A DNA stretch of 31,678 nucleotides from CAZMVY01 sp964617875 (lineage in GTDB: Bacteria; Planctomycetota; Phycisphaerae; UBA1845; PWPN01): contig CAZUAI010000063.1 of the NCBI GenBank assembly GCA_964617875.1, positions 1-31,678 on the forward strand, written 5' to 3'. Below the pieces are notes generated by a model. It did not search any database. It saw only the letters and a program-made list of their open reading frames with translations, and was not told the origin of the DNA. Within the stretch, counting starts at the first letter, position 1. Every line of letters starts with the position of its first letter. This document shows positions 1 to 6,202 of the stretch, piece after piece. The translations under genes were made by a program, and so were the position numbers.

Positions 1-55
1 CTTATCGCACAGAGGCCAGCCTTTTTCCATAGGGGGGGTGAGAAATGCGGGCTAG

Positions 56-161
56 ACCCCCGCTTTCGCGGGGGTGACGGGCGAGCGGAAACGAACGCTG
101 AGTGCTGCGATTGTCATCGCCGCGCACGTCGGGATCCAGCCCAGCGAGCTTCAATGGGGCC
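56..161. repeat. Direct repeat, copy 1 (106 bp)
   Basis: This 106-bp block recurs at 234-339 with about five mismatches, counted by hand. It opens with the hairpin ACCCCCGC-TTTC-GCGGGGGT and ends in AGCTTCAATGGGGCC. Translating it gives the repetitive 'PAKAGVQ'/'PRESGG' type peptides that annotation pipelines often miscall as genes, so I do not call a CDS here. The GC hairpin resembles the dispersed CGTCAT-CCCCGCG family found in many bacterial genomes. Confidence 0.8.
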
Positions 162-183
162 GCAGCTTGGGAGCCGCGGACAT

Positions 184-258
184 CCGTCATCCCCGCGCAC
201 GCGGGGATCCAGACTCGATGACACAGAACCTGGACCCCCGCTTTCGCGGGGGTGACGG
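184..258. repeat. Inverted repeat pair of palindromic units
   Basis: A 29-bp unit at 184-212 (CCGTCATCCCCGCG, CAC, GCGGGGATCCAG) is followed 17 bp later by its reverse complement at 230-258, with four mismatches. Each unit is itself a hairpin, so the whole can fold as two small hairpins or one long stem. This is the layout of REP/MITE-like elements. No transposase is visible nearby. Confidence 0.8.
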
Positions 259-339
259 GCGAACGGAAACGAACGCTGAGTACTGCGATTGTCATCGCCT
301 CGCACGCGGGGATCCAGCCCAGCGAGCTTCAATGGGGCC
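234..339. repeat. Direct repeat, copy 2 (106 bp)
   Basis: Second copy of the 56-161 block. Its first 25 bases also form the right half of the inverted pair at 184-258. Differences from copy 1 lie in the middle and near the second hairpin (for example GCGAACGG against GCGAGCGG). This copy ends about 125 bp from the 3' end of the tRNA gene. Confidence 0.8.
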
Positions 340-352
340 CAAGAGGCGGCGC

Positions 353-378
353 AAAAAACGGCGCAGCAAACCGTCGTT
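353..378 (-). terminator. Possible terminator of the tRNA unit
   Basis: Read on the minus strand, AACGACG (378-372) and CGCCGTT (363-357) can pair around an 8-nt loop with one A-C mismatch. The stem runs into six T (A in the plus strand, 353-358). It lies downstream of the tRNA gene in the right orientation. The stem is imperfect, so this is tentative. Confidence 0.35.
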
Positions 379-463
379 TTGTCTCGCACGGCCTCGCACG
401 GCGGTCAAGAACCCGCGTTCTTCGACGGAAAGCGAGGCTATGCGACGCCTTGCGATTTCCAAC

Positions 464-536
464 TGGGCCCGGAGGGATTCGAACCCCCGACCAAGCGATT
501 ATGAGTCGCCTGCTCTAACCGCTGAGCTACGGACCC
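464..536 (-). tRNA. tRNA-Ile(CAU), lysidine type
   Basis: The minus strand folds as a complete 73-nt tRNA. It has a GGGTCCG/CGGGCCC acceptor stem with one T-G pair, a GCTC/GAGC D-stem, an anticodon loop CTCATAA with anticodon CAT, a GGGGG/CCCTC T-stem with loop TTCGAAT, and discriminator A. CCA is not encoded. A CAT anticodon could mean Met, but the run from the D-arm to the variable loop (AGAGCAGGCGACTCATAATC) matches the minor isoleucine tRNA of E. coli as I remember it. In that tRNA TilS converts C34 to lysidine so that it reads AUA. I therefore favour Ile over elongator Met. Confidence 0.92.
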
Positions 537-557
537 GGAAACCGCGGAACAACACCG

Positions 558-586
558 AGAATAGCGGGTTTCCGCCGATACGGCAA
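558..586 (-). promoter_or_regulatory. Promoter of the tRNA-Ile gene
   Basis: On the minus strand TTGCCG (586-581) is separated by exactly 17 bp from TATTCT (563-558), about 22 bp upstream of the mature tRNA 5' end. Spacing and hexamers fit a housekeeping sigma factor. The same TTGCCG -35 occurs upstream of argB. Confidence 0.6.
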
Positions 587-724
587 CGATTCCCCGATCG
601 GCGGCCGCAAGCAACCGCCCTCGGACGCGGGGGCGCCGGTCCGCCGTCCGGATCTCCGCTCTTCGCCGGCCGGACCCGGAACGGCGCCGTCGTCCGCGCG
701 GGGCTCCGATTCCCGTCGCCGCGT

Positions 725-1183
725 CTACGGCGCGCGTTGCGGCGTGATCGGCGGCGGCTTGCTGGGACGTTCTCCGCCGGTCCTGGTCAGAGCGGTCTCG
801 ACCCACTTGAGGAAGGCTTCCTTGGGGACATAGCCGACAAGCTTCTGGTAGGCGCCGTCGGGGGCGACGATGAGATACGACGGCGTGCGGTCCAGCCCGT
901 GCCGGCTCATGTACTGGCGGTTGGGCGGGTAGTCGCGGTCGAGCATGCAGTTCACGGTGTTCTCGAAGCGGCGGGTGACTTCCTGATCGTTCAACACGTC
1001 GCTGATCATCCGGCTGCTGTCGTTGTCGAGCCACCACTTGTAGAAGACGAAAAGGTACTTCTGCTCGGCCTTCGCGCGCTGCTCGGCCCGCTCGATGTTG
1101 TCCTGCCAGTTGTAGCTCGCGCAGCCCGCGCAGAGCAGGGACGCGCCCGAAAGAACCCCCAGCGCAGAACTCAGCCGCCTCAT
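725..1183 (-). CDS. Lipoprotein with thioredoxin-like fold
   Basis: The product is 152 aa. The N-terminus MRRLSSALGVLSGASLLCAGC is a short lipoprotein-like signal with Cys21 as the likely lipidated residue, although the -3 position is Cys rather than the usual Leu/Val. The rest resembles the short thioredoxin-fold proteins annotated as thioredoxin_7/DUF255-like: an N-terminal helix, 'YLFVFYKWW', 'TPSYLIVAPDG' with the expected cis-proline position, and 'GYVPKEAFLKWVE'. There is no CxxC, so disulfide exchange is unlikely. A GTG one codon upstream (1186) is possible, but GAGGTG with 5-nt spacing favours ATG 1183. It follows the methyltransferase gene by 79 nt on the same strand, so the two may be co-transcribed. 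The function is unknown; an envelope-anchored accessory role is inference. Confidence 0.78.
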   Translation of the reverse strand: MRRLSSALGVLSGASLLCAGCASYNWQDNIERAEQRAKAEQKYLFVFYKWWLDNDSSRMISDVLNDQEVTRRFENTVNCMLDRDYPPNRQYMSRHGLDRTPSYLIVAPDGAYQKLVGYVPKEAFLKWVETALTRTGGERPSKPPPITPQRAP

Positions 1184-1262
1184 CACATCACCTCGTGTGC
1201 CCGAACGTCAGAATTCGAAATCGGGGGCCCGGGGCCGGGACACTCGACCGGCCCGGCAGCCC

Positions 1263-1916
1263 TCACGCCGCCGCCACCGCCTGTTGCCCCTCCTGCGGCC
1301 GTGGAGCGTTGGTCATGAACACCGTCTCCCAGAGATCCACGTTGTCCAGCTTGTAGCGGAAGTCCGCCCGGAAGCCCGTCTCGGCCAGCAGGTCCGCCAA
1401 CCGCAGGTCGCTCCGCCAGCCCAGGTGCTGGCACAGGGGGCACAGCCACTTCTCAATCATCGCCACCAGACGGTTGTTTGACTGGAAGTGGTTGATGATG
1501 ACGATCTGGCCGCCCGGCCGCGTGACCCGCCGCGTCTCCTCGATCAACCGGACCGGATCGCTGACTACGGTGACCACCAGGCTCAGCATCACGTGGTCGA
1601 ACGCCCCATCCGGAAAGGGCAACTCCAGGGCGTTCGCGACGGAAAGGTGCACCCACCGCATACCGCCCTGCCGTGCCCGGCGAAACGCGCGACGAAGCAT
1701 GCCTTCGCTCAGGTCAATCCCGACGACCTCGGCGTGCGAGGGGTAGTACTCCAACGCAAGGCCCGTACCCACGCCGACATCCAGCACACGCTCGCCCGCG
1801 CGGATCCCCATCTGCTCGATGGCACGGCTGGTGCGTCGAAGCACAATCTTTGGCCAGAAGAGATCGTAGAAATGGGACCAGATGTTGTAGATGCCCTTCG
1901 TGGTCTGCTCGCGCAT
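1263..1916 (-). CDS. SAM-dependent methyltransferase, PmtA/UbiE-like
   Basis: A class I methyltransferase of 217 aa. Motif I is 'VLDVGVGTG' at residues 44-52, followed by the acidic loop 'VVGIDLSEGML' and post-motif 'FPDGAFDHVMLSLVV' and 'RVTRPGGQIVIINH'. The N-terminal 'YNIWSHFYDLFWPKIVLRR' resembles phosphatidylethanolamine N-methyltransferases of the Rhodobacter PmtA type. A menaquinone/ubiquinone methyltransferase-like role is the alternative, and substrate cannot be read from sequence. Start ATG 1916 is chosen because GAAGGTGAG lies about 8-10 nt upstream; an in-frame ATG at 1961 lies inside the predicted -10 region and would be outside the transcript. Membrane-lipid methylation would suit the downstream lipoprotein gene only loosely. 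Confidence 0.85.
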   Translation of the reverse strand: MREQTTKGIYNIWSHFYDLFWPKIVLRRTSRAIEQMGIRAGERVLDVGVGTGLALEYYPSHAEVVGIDLSEGMLRRAFRRARQGGMRWVHLSVANALELPFPDGAFDHVMLSLVVTVVSDPVRLIEETRRVTRPGGQIVIINHFQSNNRLVAMIEKWLCPLCQHLGWRSDLRLADLLAETGFRADFRYKLDNVDLWETVFMTNAPRPQEGQQAVAAA

Positions 1917-1956
1917 GTGCGTATGCTCACCTTCACGGCTTGTTTGCAGTGGCGTA

Positions 1957-1985
1957 AGCATAACCGAACGAGCGCGCAAGCTCAA
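1957..1985 (-). promoter_or_regulatory. Promoter of the methyltransferase-lipoprotein unit
   Basis: Minus-strand TTGAGC (1985-1980), 17-bp spacer, TATGCT (1962-1957). A start near 1950 would leave a leader of about 34 nt carrying the ribosome binding site of the methyltransferase gene. Confidence 0.6.
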
Positions 1986-2058
1986 GCCCGGAGGCACAAT
2001 GGGGACTCCACTGCATGACGGGTTTACGACGGTCGGCGGACAGAATCTCGCTCGGCGC

Positions 2059-2092
2059 AAAAACGCGGCGGTCGAATACCGCCGACCGCCGC
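2059..2092 (-). terminator. Intrinsic terminator, minus strand
   Basis: Perfect 10-bp stem: GCGGCGGTCG (2065-2074) pairs with CGACCGCCGC (2083-2092) across an 8-nt loop. On the minus strand the hairpin is followed by G and five T (plus-strand A at 2059-2063). This is the clearest factor-independent terminator in the window. It ends transcripts coming from 2134-2162 and any read-through from the thioredoxin-like gene. Confidence 0.75.
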
Positions 2093-2127
2093 TAGACTCT
2101 CTCTCCCGAAGCTAGGGTTACGCCTCG
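2059..2127 (-). ncRNA. Candidate small RNA of about 69 nt
   Basis: A strong-looking promoter (2134-2162) fires toward a perfect intrinsic terminator only about 70 nt further on, with no reading frame worth the name between them. The predicted RNA begins near 2127, has an unpaired or weakly paired 5' half containing GGGAGAGAGAG, and ends in the terminator hairpin. It could be a free small RNA, or a terminated leader of the methyltransferase gene, which has its own promoter downstream. I know of no family match. The transcript is inference from paired signals. Confidence 0.4.
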
Positions 2128-2133
2128 TTTGTG

Positions 2134-2162
2134 AGTATAGAGGAAACTACCTCAGCCGTCAA
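2134..2162 (-). promoter_or_regulatory. Strong promoter reading toward the 2059-2092 terminator
   Basis: Minus-strand TTGACG (2162-2157), spacer of 17 bp, TATACT (2139-2134). Both hexamers and the spacing are identical to the promoter of the pseudopilin gene at 15395-15423. The expected start is near 2127. Confidence 0.6.
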
Positions 2163-2421
2163 GAACGTTGTGCGGAATCATCGTCAACACCGATACTTAC
2201 GTAACATTATGGGAACAAGCCAGACCCGATACGGCAATGGACATTTCGCCCTATGCTCAGCGTTGACAACGCTTTATGCCTTTCACGCCGCAAATGAGAT
2301 TACATCGACAGTGAACATCCAGTATAGAAAAATGCCGTCACCCGGAATAGAGAAATCTTCTCGCGTGATTGCGTTGGGAAACGCCGTGAACCTGGGCAGC
2401 CGAAAGACCGGACAGGGGCAT
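2163..2421. other. Gap of unusually low GC, no gene recognised
   Basis: A hand count gives about 49 % GC over 2161-2400, far below the surrounding genes. No reading frame on either strand looks like a protein family or has a ribosome binding site. It contains one tight inverted repeat, AGCGTT-GAC-AACGCT at 2259-2273, with no T-tract. It lies 3' of the thioredoxin-like gene. It may be a decayed gene or a recently acquired scrap. Confidence 0.5.
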
Positions 2422-3015
2422 TTACTTATATTTCACGCTACAGCCATAAGGGGCGGTCTTGGCGGTTTTCACGGGACGGCCGGCCAGGAGGTCTTCGATC
2501 GCAGCTTCGACATAGTTCTTGTTGGCCTTGTCATCAATCGCCCCGTCGTACGCCAGATTGCCGTTGCGGTCGATGACAAACATGTGCGGCGTGGTCTTCG
2601 CGCCATAGGTGCGGCCAATCTTTCCCGCCGAGTCGTCCAGAATCGGATAGGCGAGGCCCTTTTCCGCCGCATAGACGCGATTCTCTTCCGCCTTGCGCCC
2701 ATTCGTGGAATCCACGGCGAGCCAGATTACACCTTCGGCGGCGTGTTTCCGGTACGTCTTCTGCATCACGTCGTCGTCATGCTTTCCGCGACTCACGGGA
2801 CACTTCTGGTTGATCCACTCGAGTACGACAATCTTGCCTTTGAACTCGGTGAGCTTGAACTCCTTGCCGTAGACGTCCTTCATCGCGAAATCCGGGGCGG
2901 GCGCCCCCAGTTCCACCTTGCCCGGCGCATCGGCCCCCGTGGCCATGCGATGGGCAGGGACCAGCGCAAACGCAGCAACGGCTGCAACCGACACAACAGA
3001 GATCGTACGCTTCAT
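2422..3015 (-). CDS. Exported thioredoxin-like (redoxin/AhpC-TSA) protein
   Basis: The product is 197 aa. A signal peptide (MKRTISVVSVAAVAAFALVP, residues 1-29) precedes a redoxin domain: 'VELGAPAPDFAMKDVYG' at 35-50, 'FKGKIVVLEWINQKCPVS' around the peroxidatic-type Cys72, and cis-Pro 'TTPHMFVIDRNG' at 141-152. The site is C-P-V-S rather than CxxC. The only other Cys is Cys192 in the C-terminal 'YGCSVKYK', which I recall as a conserved ending in this group, so the pair Cys72/Cys192 may form the redox couple (inference). Start ATG 3015 has AGGAGA 6-8 nt upstream. It is transcribed from its own promoter at 3066-3094, divergent from the UVR-motif gene. A role in periplasmic thiol or peroxide chemistry is likely. 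Confidence 0.88.
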   Translation of the reverse strand: MKRTISVVSVAAVAAFALVPAHRMATGADAPGKVELGAPAPDFAMKDVYGKEFKLTEFKGKIVVLEWINQKCPVSRGKHDDDVMQKTYRKHAAEGVIWLAVDSTNGRKAEENRVYAAEKGLAYPILDDSAGKIGRTYGAKTTPHMFVIDRNGNLAYDGAIDDKANKNYVEAAIEDLLAGRPVKTAKTAPYGCSVKYK

Positions 3016-3065
3016 GGAAATGTCTCCTGATTTCAGGGCCGGCATTGCGTATTTCGTGCCTCTGG

Positions 3066-3094
3066 TATATAGGCGCAGCATCGGTCCGGGTCAA
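3066..3094 (-). promoter_or_regulatory. Promoter of the thioredoxin-like gene
   Basis: Minus-strand TTGACC (3094-3089), 17-bp spacer, TATATA (3071-3066). It would start near 3059 and leave a 44-nt leader. Confidence 0.65.
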
Positions 3095-3120
3095 TGCGGC
3101 GCGTTGGCGCCGCCGGACGC

Positions 3121-3150
3121 TTGGATTTACGGCCCCGGCGACGCTAGAAT
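3121..3150 (+). promoter_or_regulatory. Promoter of the UVR-motif gene
   Basis: TTGGAT (3121-3126), 18-bp spacer, TAGAAT (3145-3150), giving a leader of about 70 nt before GTG 3227. Only 26 bp separate it from the divergent promoter at 3066-3094, so a regulator bound between them could affect both genes. Confidence 0.5.
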
Positions 3151-3226
3151 TATCGTGTGGATCGCTGTGGAAACGGGAGCCGGCCTGCGGAGGCACCGGC
3201 CGGGCTCGCGAGGGGAGCGCACAACC

Positions 3227-4003
3227 GTGGCATCGAAGGACATCAGCAGCATTCTGGCCGAGTGGCCGTACGAAAGCGGCCACATCAACGTCCGCAAGAT
3301 CCGCGGCCTGGACGGGCGAGTCAAGATTCAGATGCGCGTCGATCTCGGCCTGCTCCAGATGGAAGTGGACGGCCGGCCCGATGGGGCGCACCCGTACGGC
3401 TGCGAGTCGGTTCTCGCACACCACCTCGAGCAGATCCGGCAGCACACGCTCCGCAACGGCACGGAACTGGGCTACGAACTGACACGCGAGGACTGCCGCG
3501 AACTCCGCGATGAAGCGGCCCTCTACTACCAGCGTTACCTGGCGCTCTTCGTGCTGGAGGACTTCGAGGGCGTCGAGCGCGACACGCAGCGGAACCTCCG
3601 GGTGCTCGACCTGTGCCGTGCGTTCGCGGGGACCGACGAGGACCGATACACCCTCGAACAGTACCGGCCGTACATCATCATGATGAACACGCGGGCGAAG
3701 GCCCTGCGCGTCCTCGAGGCAGGCGACACCCGGGCCGCGCTGAGCCACGTCGAGACCGGCCTGAAGCTGCTGAAGCGTTTCTTCGCCTCATTCAACCAGC
3801 CGGAGGTCTACCGGAAGAGCACGGAGGTGCGCGTGCTCCGTAAGCTCCGCAATCACATCAAGCGCGGCCTGCCGCCCGACCCGGCCGACGAACTCCGGAA
3901 GCAGCTCCGGCGGGCGCTCGCCGAGGAGCGCTACGAAGACGCGGCGCGCCTCCGCGATCGACTGGAGTCGCTTCGCCAGACCCCCAAAAAGAACGACCGG
4001 TAA
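3227..4003 (+). CDS. UVR-motif protein of unknown function
   Basis: The product is 258 aa and has no signal peptide. Residues 1-60 contain 'HINVRKIRGLDGRVKIQMRVDLGLLQME', a beta-rich start. The middle is helical, rich in Tyr and Arg ('YQRYLALFVLEDFEGVERD'), and looks like a tetratricopeptide-like bundle ('ALRVLEAGDTRAALSHVETGLKLL'). The last 40 residues hold a UvrB/UvrC-type UVR motif ('LAEERYEDAARLRDRLESL'), which usually mediates protein-protein contact. No nuclease or helicase motif is present, so this is not UvrB or UvrC. GTG 3227 is chosen for the GAGGGGAG site about 9 nt upstream. I recall similar UVR-tailed proteins in planctomycetes, all uncharacterised. Confidence 0.85.
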   Translation: MASKDISSILAEWPYESGHINVRKIRGLDGRVKIQMRVDLGLLQMEVDGRPDGAHPYGCESVLAHHLEQIRQHTLRNGTELGYELTREDCRELRDEAALYYQRYLALFVLEDFEGVERDTQRNLRVLDLCRAFAGTDEDRYTLEQYRPYIIMMNTRAKALRVLEAGDTRAALSHVETGLKLLKRFFASFNQPEVYRKSTEVRVLRKLRNHIKRGLPPDPADELRKQLRRALAEERYEDAARLRDRLESLRQTPKKNDR

Positions 4004-4256
4004 TTGTCCTGCGTCTCCGCGCGGCGGATCGCTTCGCCAGAACGAGAGTTCTTCGTCCGGCGCGAGGCTGTTGTTCAACGTGCGACGCGCCCTCGTGCCA
4101 CCAGTGGCCGACGGTCGGCCGAGCCGATACGATCATTCCGGGCGCCGAGAAGGAACCGCGGCGCGGGTTCCGCGTCCAAGTCTCTGCGGGAGCGCGGGGC
4201 CGCCGTCGTTCAGGTGGACCGGGCGCGTAAAGAAGGAAACGAAGGAGACCATGGTC

Positions 4257-5831
4257 ATGGCCAAGCGAAAATCGAGTATCCTGGTCGGAACAAGTGCCGC
4301 CGTCGCTCTTCTGTCGAGCATGGCAACGGCGGCGGAGCAATCGCCGGAGGGCGGGGCCACGGCCCTGACGGTCTACAGCACGGCGGCGCCGGGGGGCTTG
4401 CCGCCGGATGTCTACCGCAGCGAACAACTCGCGATCCAGCAACAGCGCGAGTACTATGGTCCCCGGGAAACGAGCTTCCCGGGCTACGCCGTCGTCAGGC
4501 AGGATCGGGCCATCCCGCTGACGGAAGGACGCAGCTCCGTGCGATTCACGGACGTGGCGGCTCGCATCGACCCGACGACCGTAACGTTCGAGTCGCTGAC
4601 CGACCCCGCCGGAACGCGCGTGCTCGAGCAGAACTATCAGTTCGACCTCGTCGGCGCCGCAAAGCTCATGGAGAAGTACATCGACCGGGAGATCGTCGTC
4701 GAGCAGGCGCACGGCGACAAGGTGGAGGTCATCCAGGGCACGCTGCTGAGCACCCGCGGCGGGGTTGTGTTGAAGCTGAAGGACGGAAGCATCAAGACGC
4801 TGCAGGGCTACTCGAACGTGCAGTTCCCGGAACTGCCGGGCGGCCTGATCACGAAGCCGACGCTGGTGTGGGACGTCATCGCGGCGAAGGCCGGCCCGCA
4901 CCGCACGCGCGTCACGTACCAGACCGAGGGCATGACGTGGTGGGCGGATTACAACCTCGTCTTCGCCGAGGGCAAGGACGCCAACAGCGGCGTTCTCGAC
5001 GTGGGCGCGTGGGTCAGCATCATCAACCAGTCGGGCGCGAGCTACGCCGACGCGAAGCTGAAGCTGGTCGCAGGCGACGTGCACCGGGCGCCGAAGCCGG
5101 GGGCGCAACCGCCGTATCCGGCGATGCGTCTGGCGAAAGCCGCCCAGCAGGACGCAACCGGGTTCGAGGAAAAGGCGTTCTTCGAATACCACCTCTACAC
5201 GCTCGGCCGCCCGACGACGCTGCCCGACAACTCGACGAAGCAGATCGAGCTGTTCCCGGCGGCCCGCGGCGTGGCGTGCGAGAAGGTGCTCGTCTACTAC
5301 GGGCTCGGGCCCGAGTTCCGCGGTTTCTTCCCGAGCCCGATGACCGACCGCAACTTCGGCACGCAGTGCAACAAGAAGGTGGACATCTACCTGCGGTTCA
5401 AGAACAAGAAGGAGAACGGCATGGGCATGCCGCTGCCCGCCGGGCGCATCCGCGTGAGCAAGCTCGACCCCGCCGACAGGATGCTCGAGTTCATCGGCGA
5501 GGACGCGATCGACCACACGCCGAAGGACGAAGAGGTGCTGGTCAAGCTCGGCAGCGCGTTCGACGTCGTCGGCGAGCGGAAGCCGGTCGACTTCAAGATC
5601 GACACGAACCGCAACTGGATGGACGAAACGGTCGAGATCAAGCTCCGCAACCACAAGGCCGAGCCGGTGACGGTGATCGTCAAGGAGAACCTGTTCCGCT
5701 GGGTGAACTGGAAGATCGCGAAGGCCACCCACGACTACCAGAAGGCCGACGCCCGGACGGTGCATTTCCCCGTCCGGGTCGAAAAAGACGGCGAGGTGAC
5801 GATCCGGTACACAGTTGATTACACGTGGTAG
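4257..5831 (+). CDS. Exported DUF4139 domain protein
   Basis: The product is 524 aa. A signal peptide (MAKRKSSILVGTSAAVALLS, cleaved near residue 25 after 'ATAA') leads into the mature chain. The body matches the DUF4139 family: 'FTDVAARIDPTTVTFESL' near residues 95-115, then 'GMTWWADYNLVF', 'GAWVSIINQSGASYADAKLKLVAGD', and an ending 'VRVEKDGEVTIRYTVDYTW'. The family is a beta-sandwich of unknown function, sometimes linked to mucoidy or adhesion. Two ATGs are close together (4251 and 4257). AAGGAG has only 3-nt spacing to the first but about 9 nt to the second, so I chose 4257. A weak TGGCCG-17 bp-TACGAT (4105-4133) may be its promoter. It faces the same way as its neighbours but has separate spacing (253 nt before, 371 nt after). 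Confidence 0.88.
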   Translation: MAKRKSSILVGTSAAVALLSSMATAAEQSPEGGATALTVYSTAAPGGLPPDVYRSEQLAIQQQREYYGPRETSFPGYAVVRQDRAIPLTEGRSSVRFTDVAARIDPTTVTFESLTDPAGTRVLEQNYQFDLVGAAKLMEKYIDREIVVEQAHGDKVEVIQGTLLSTRGGVVLKLKDGSIKTLQGYSNVQFPELPGGLITKPTLVWDVIAAKAGPHRTRVTYQTEGMTWWADYNLVFAEGKDANSGVLDVGAWVSIINQSGASYADAKLKLVAGDVHRAPKPGAQPPYPAMRLAKAAQQDATGFEEKAFFEYHLYTLGRPTTLPDNSTKQIELFPAARGVACEKVLVYYGLGPEFRGFFPSPMTDRNFGTQCNKKVDIYLRFKNKKENGMGMPLPAGRIRVSKLDPADRMLEFIGEDAIDHTPKDEEVLVKLGSAFDVVGERKPVDFKIDTNRNWMDETVEIKLRNHKAEPVTVIVKENLFRWVNWKIAKATHDYQKADARTVHFPVRVEKDGEVTIRYTVDYTW

Positions 5832-6202
5832 CCAAAGCAGTTACACCGCTGCCGCCGGCCGGCCGATACACGGAGACGGCGCCCCTGACCAGCGCCGGGC
5901 GGGAGCCTTGCCGGGGCGACACCAAGGCATGGCGAGCGGCCGGAGAGGGCGCAGCCGGGTTTGGGAGCGATGACGCCTCGGAAGTCAGGCGGGGCGGATG
6001 CCGTCCGCATCGGACCGGTATCCGGGACGGCCGCGGCCTGAAGTTATCGGCCGCGTCCGAAAAAAGGCGAAGCGGCGGTGGGCTTCCAATCCGCCGGCGA
6101 ATGGTATAATGCTGTAGTGGCCGTACGCGGGGACGGAGGCGCGCGGACGTCGGAGGATTCGGCTCCTCGTTGCTCCCCAGTCCTGGCCGGAGGACATATG
6201 GT
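5832..6202 (+). other. Intergenic region with a probable promoter
   Basis: No gene is recognised. TATAAT at 6105-6110 is a perfect -10 box, about 92 bp before the GTG start at 6203. The matching -35 is poor (GCTTCC with a 17-bp spacer, or TTCCAA with 15 bp). A GC-rich hairpin at 6032-6055 (CGCGGCC/GGCCGCG, 10-nt loop) sits next to six A, which is not a terminator in either direction. An ATG at 6198 right behind GGAGGA opens a two-codon frame (ATG GTG TGA) that overlaps the GTG start. Confidence 0.5.

Noticed and set aside
2..295. Small peptides with 'PAKAGVQ' or 'PRESGG' in the repeat cluster
   Set aside because: They are translations of the palindromic repeat units themselves, a known source of false gene calls.
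56..339. CRISPR-like repeat array
   Set aside because: Only two long direct copies and one inverted pair, with no regular spacers and no cas genes.
2030..2088. Antiterminator pairing or SAM-type riboswitch ahead of the methyltransferase
   Set aside because: CGGTCGGCGG (2030-2039) is perfectly complementary to 2079-2088 and could compete with the terminator stem, but on the minus-strand RNA it is made after the terminator, so it cannot decide termination. No known riboswitch core was recognised.
3227..4003. UvrB, UvrC or McsA
   Set aside because: Only the C-terminal UVR motif is shared. There are no helicase or GIY-YIG nuclease motifs and no zinc-finger CxxC pairs.
6032..6065. Intrinsic terminator after the DUF4139 gene
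   Set aside because: The CGCGGCC/GGCCGCG hairpin is followed by A, not T, on the plus strand, and on the minus strand the T-run precedes the hairpin.
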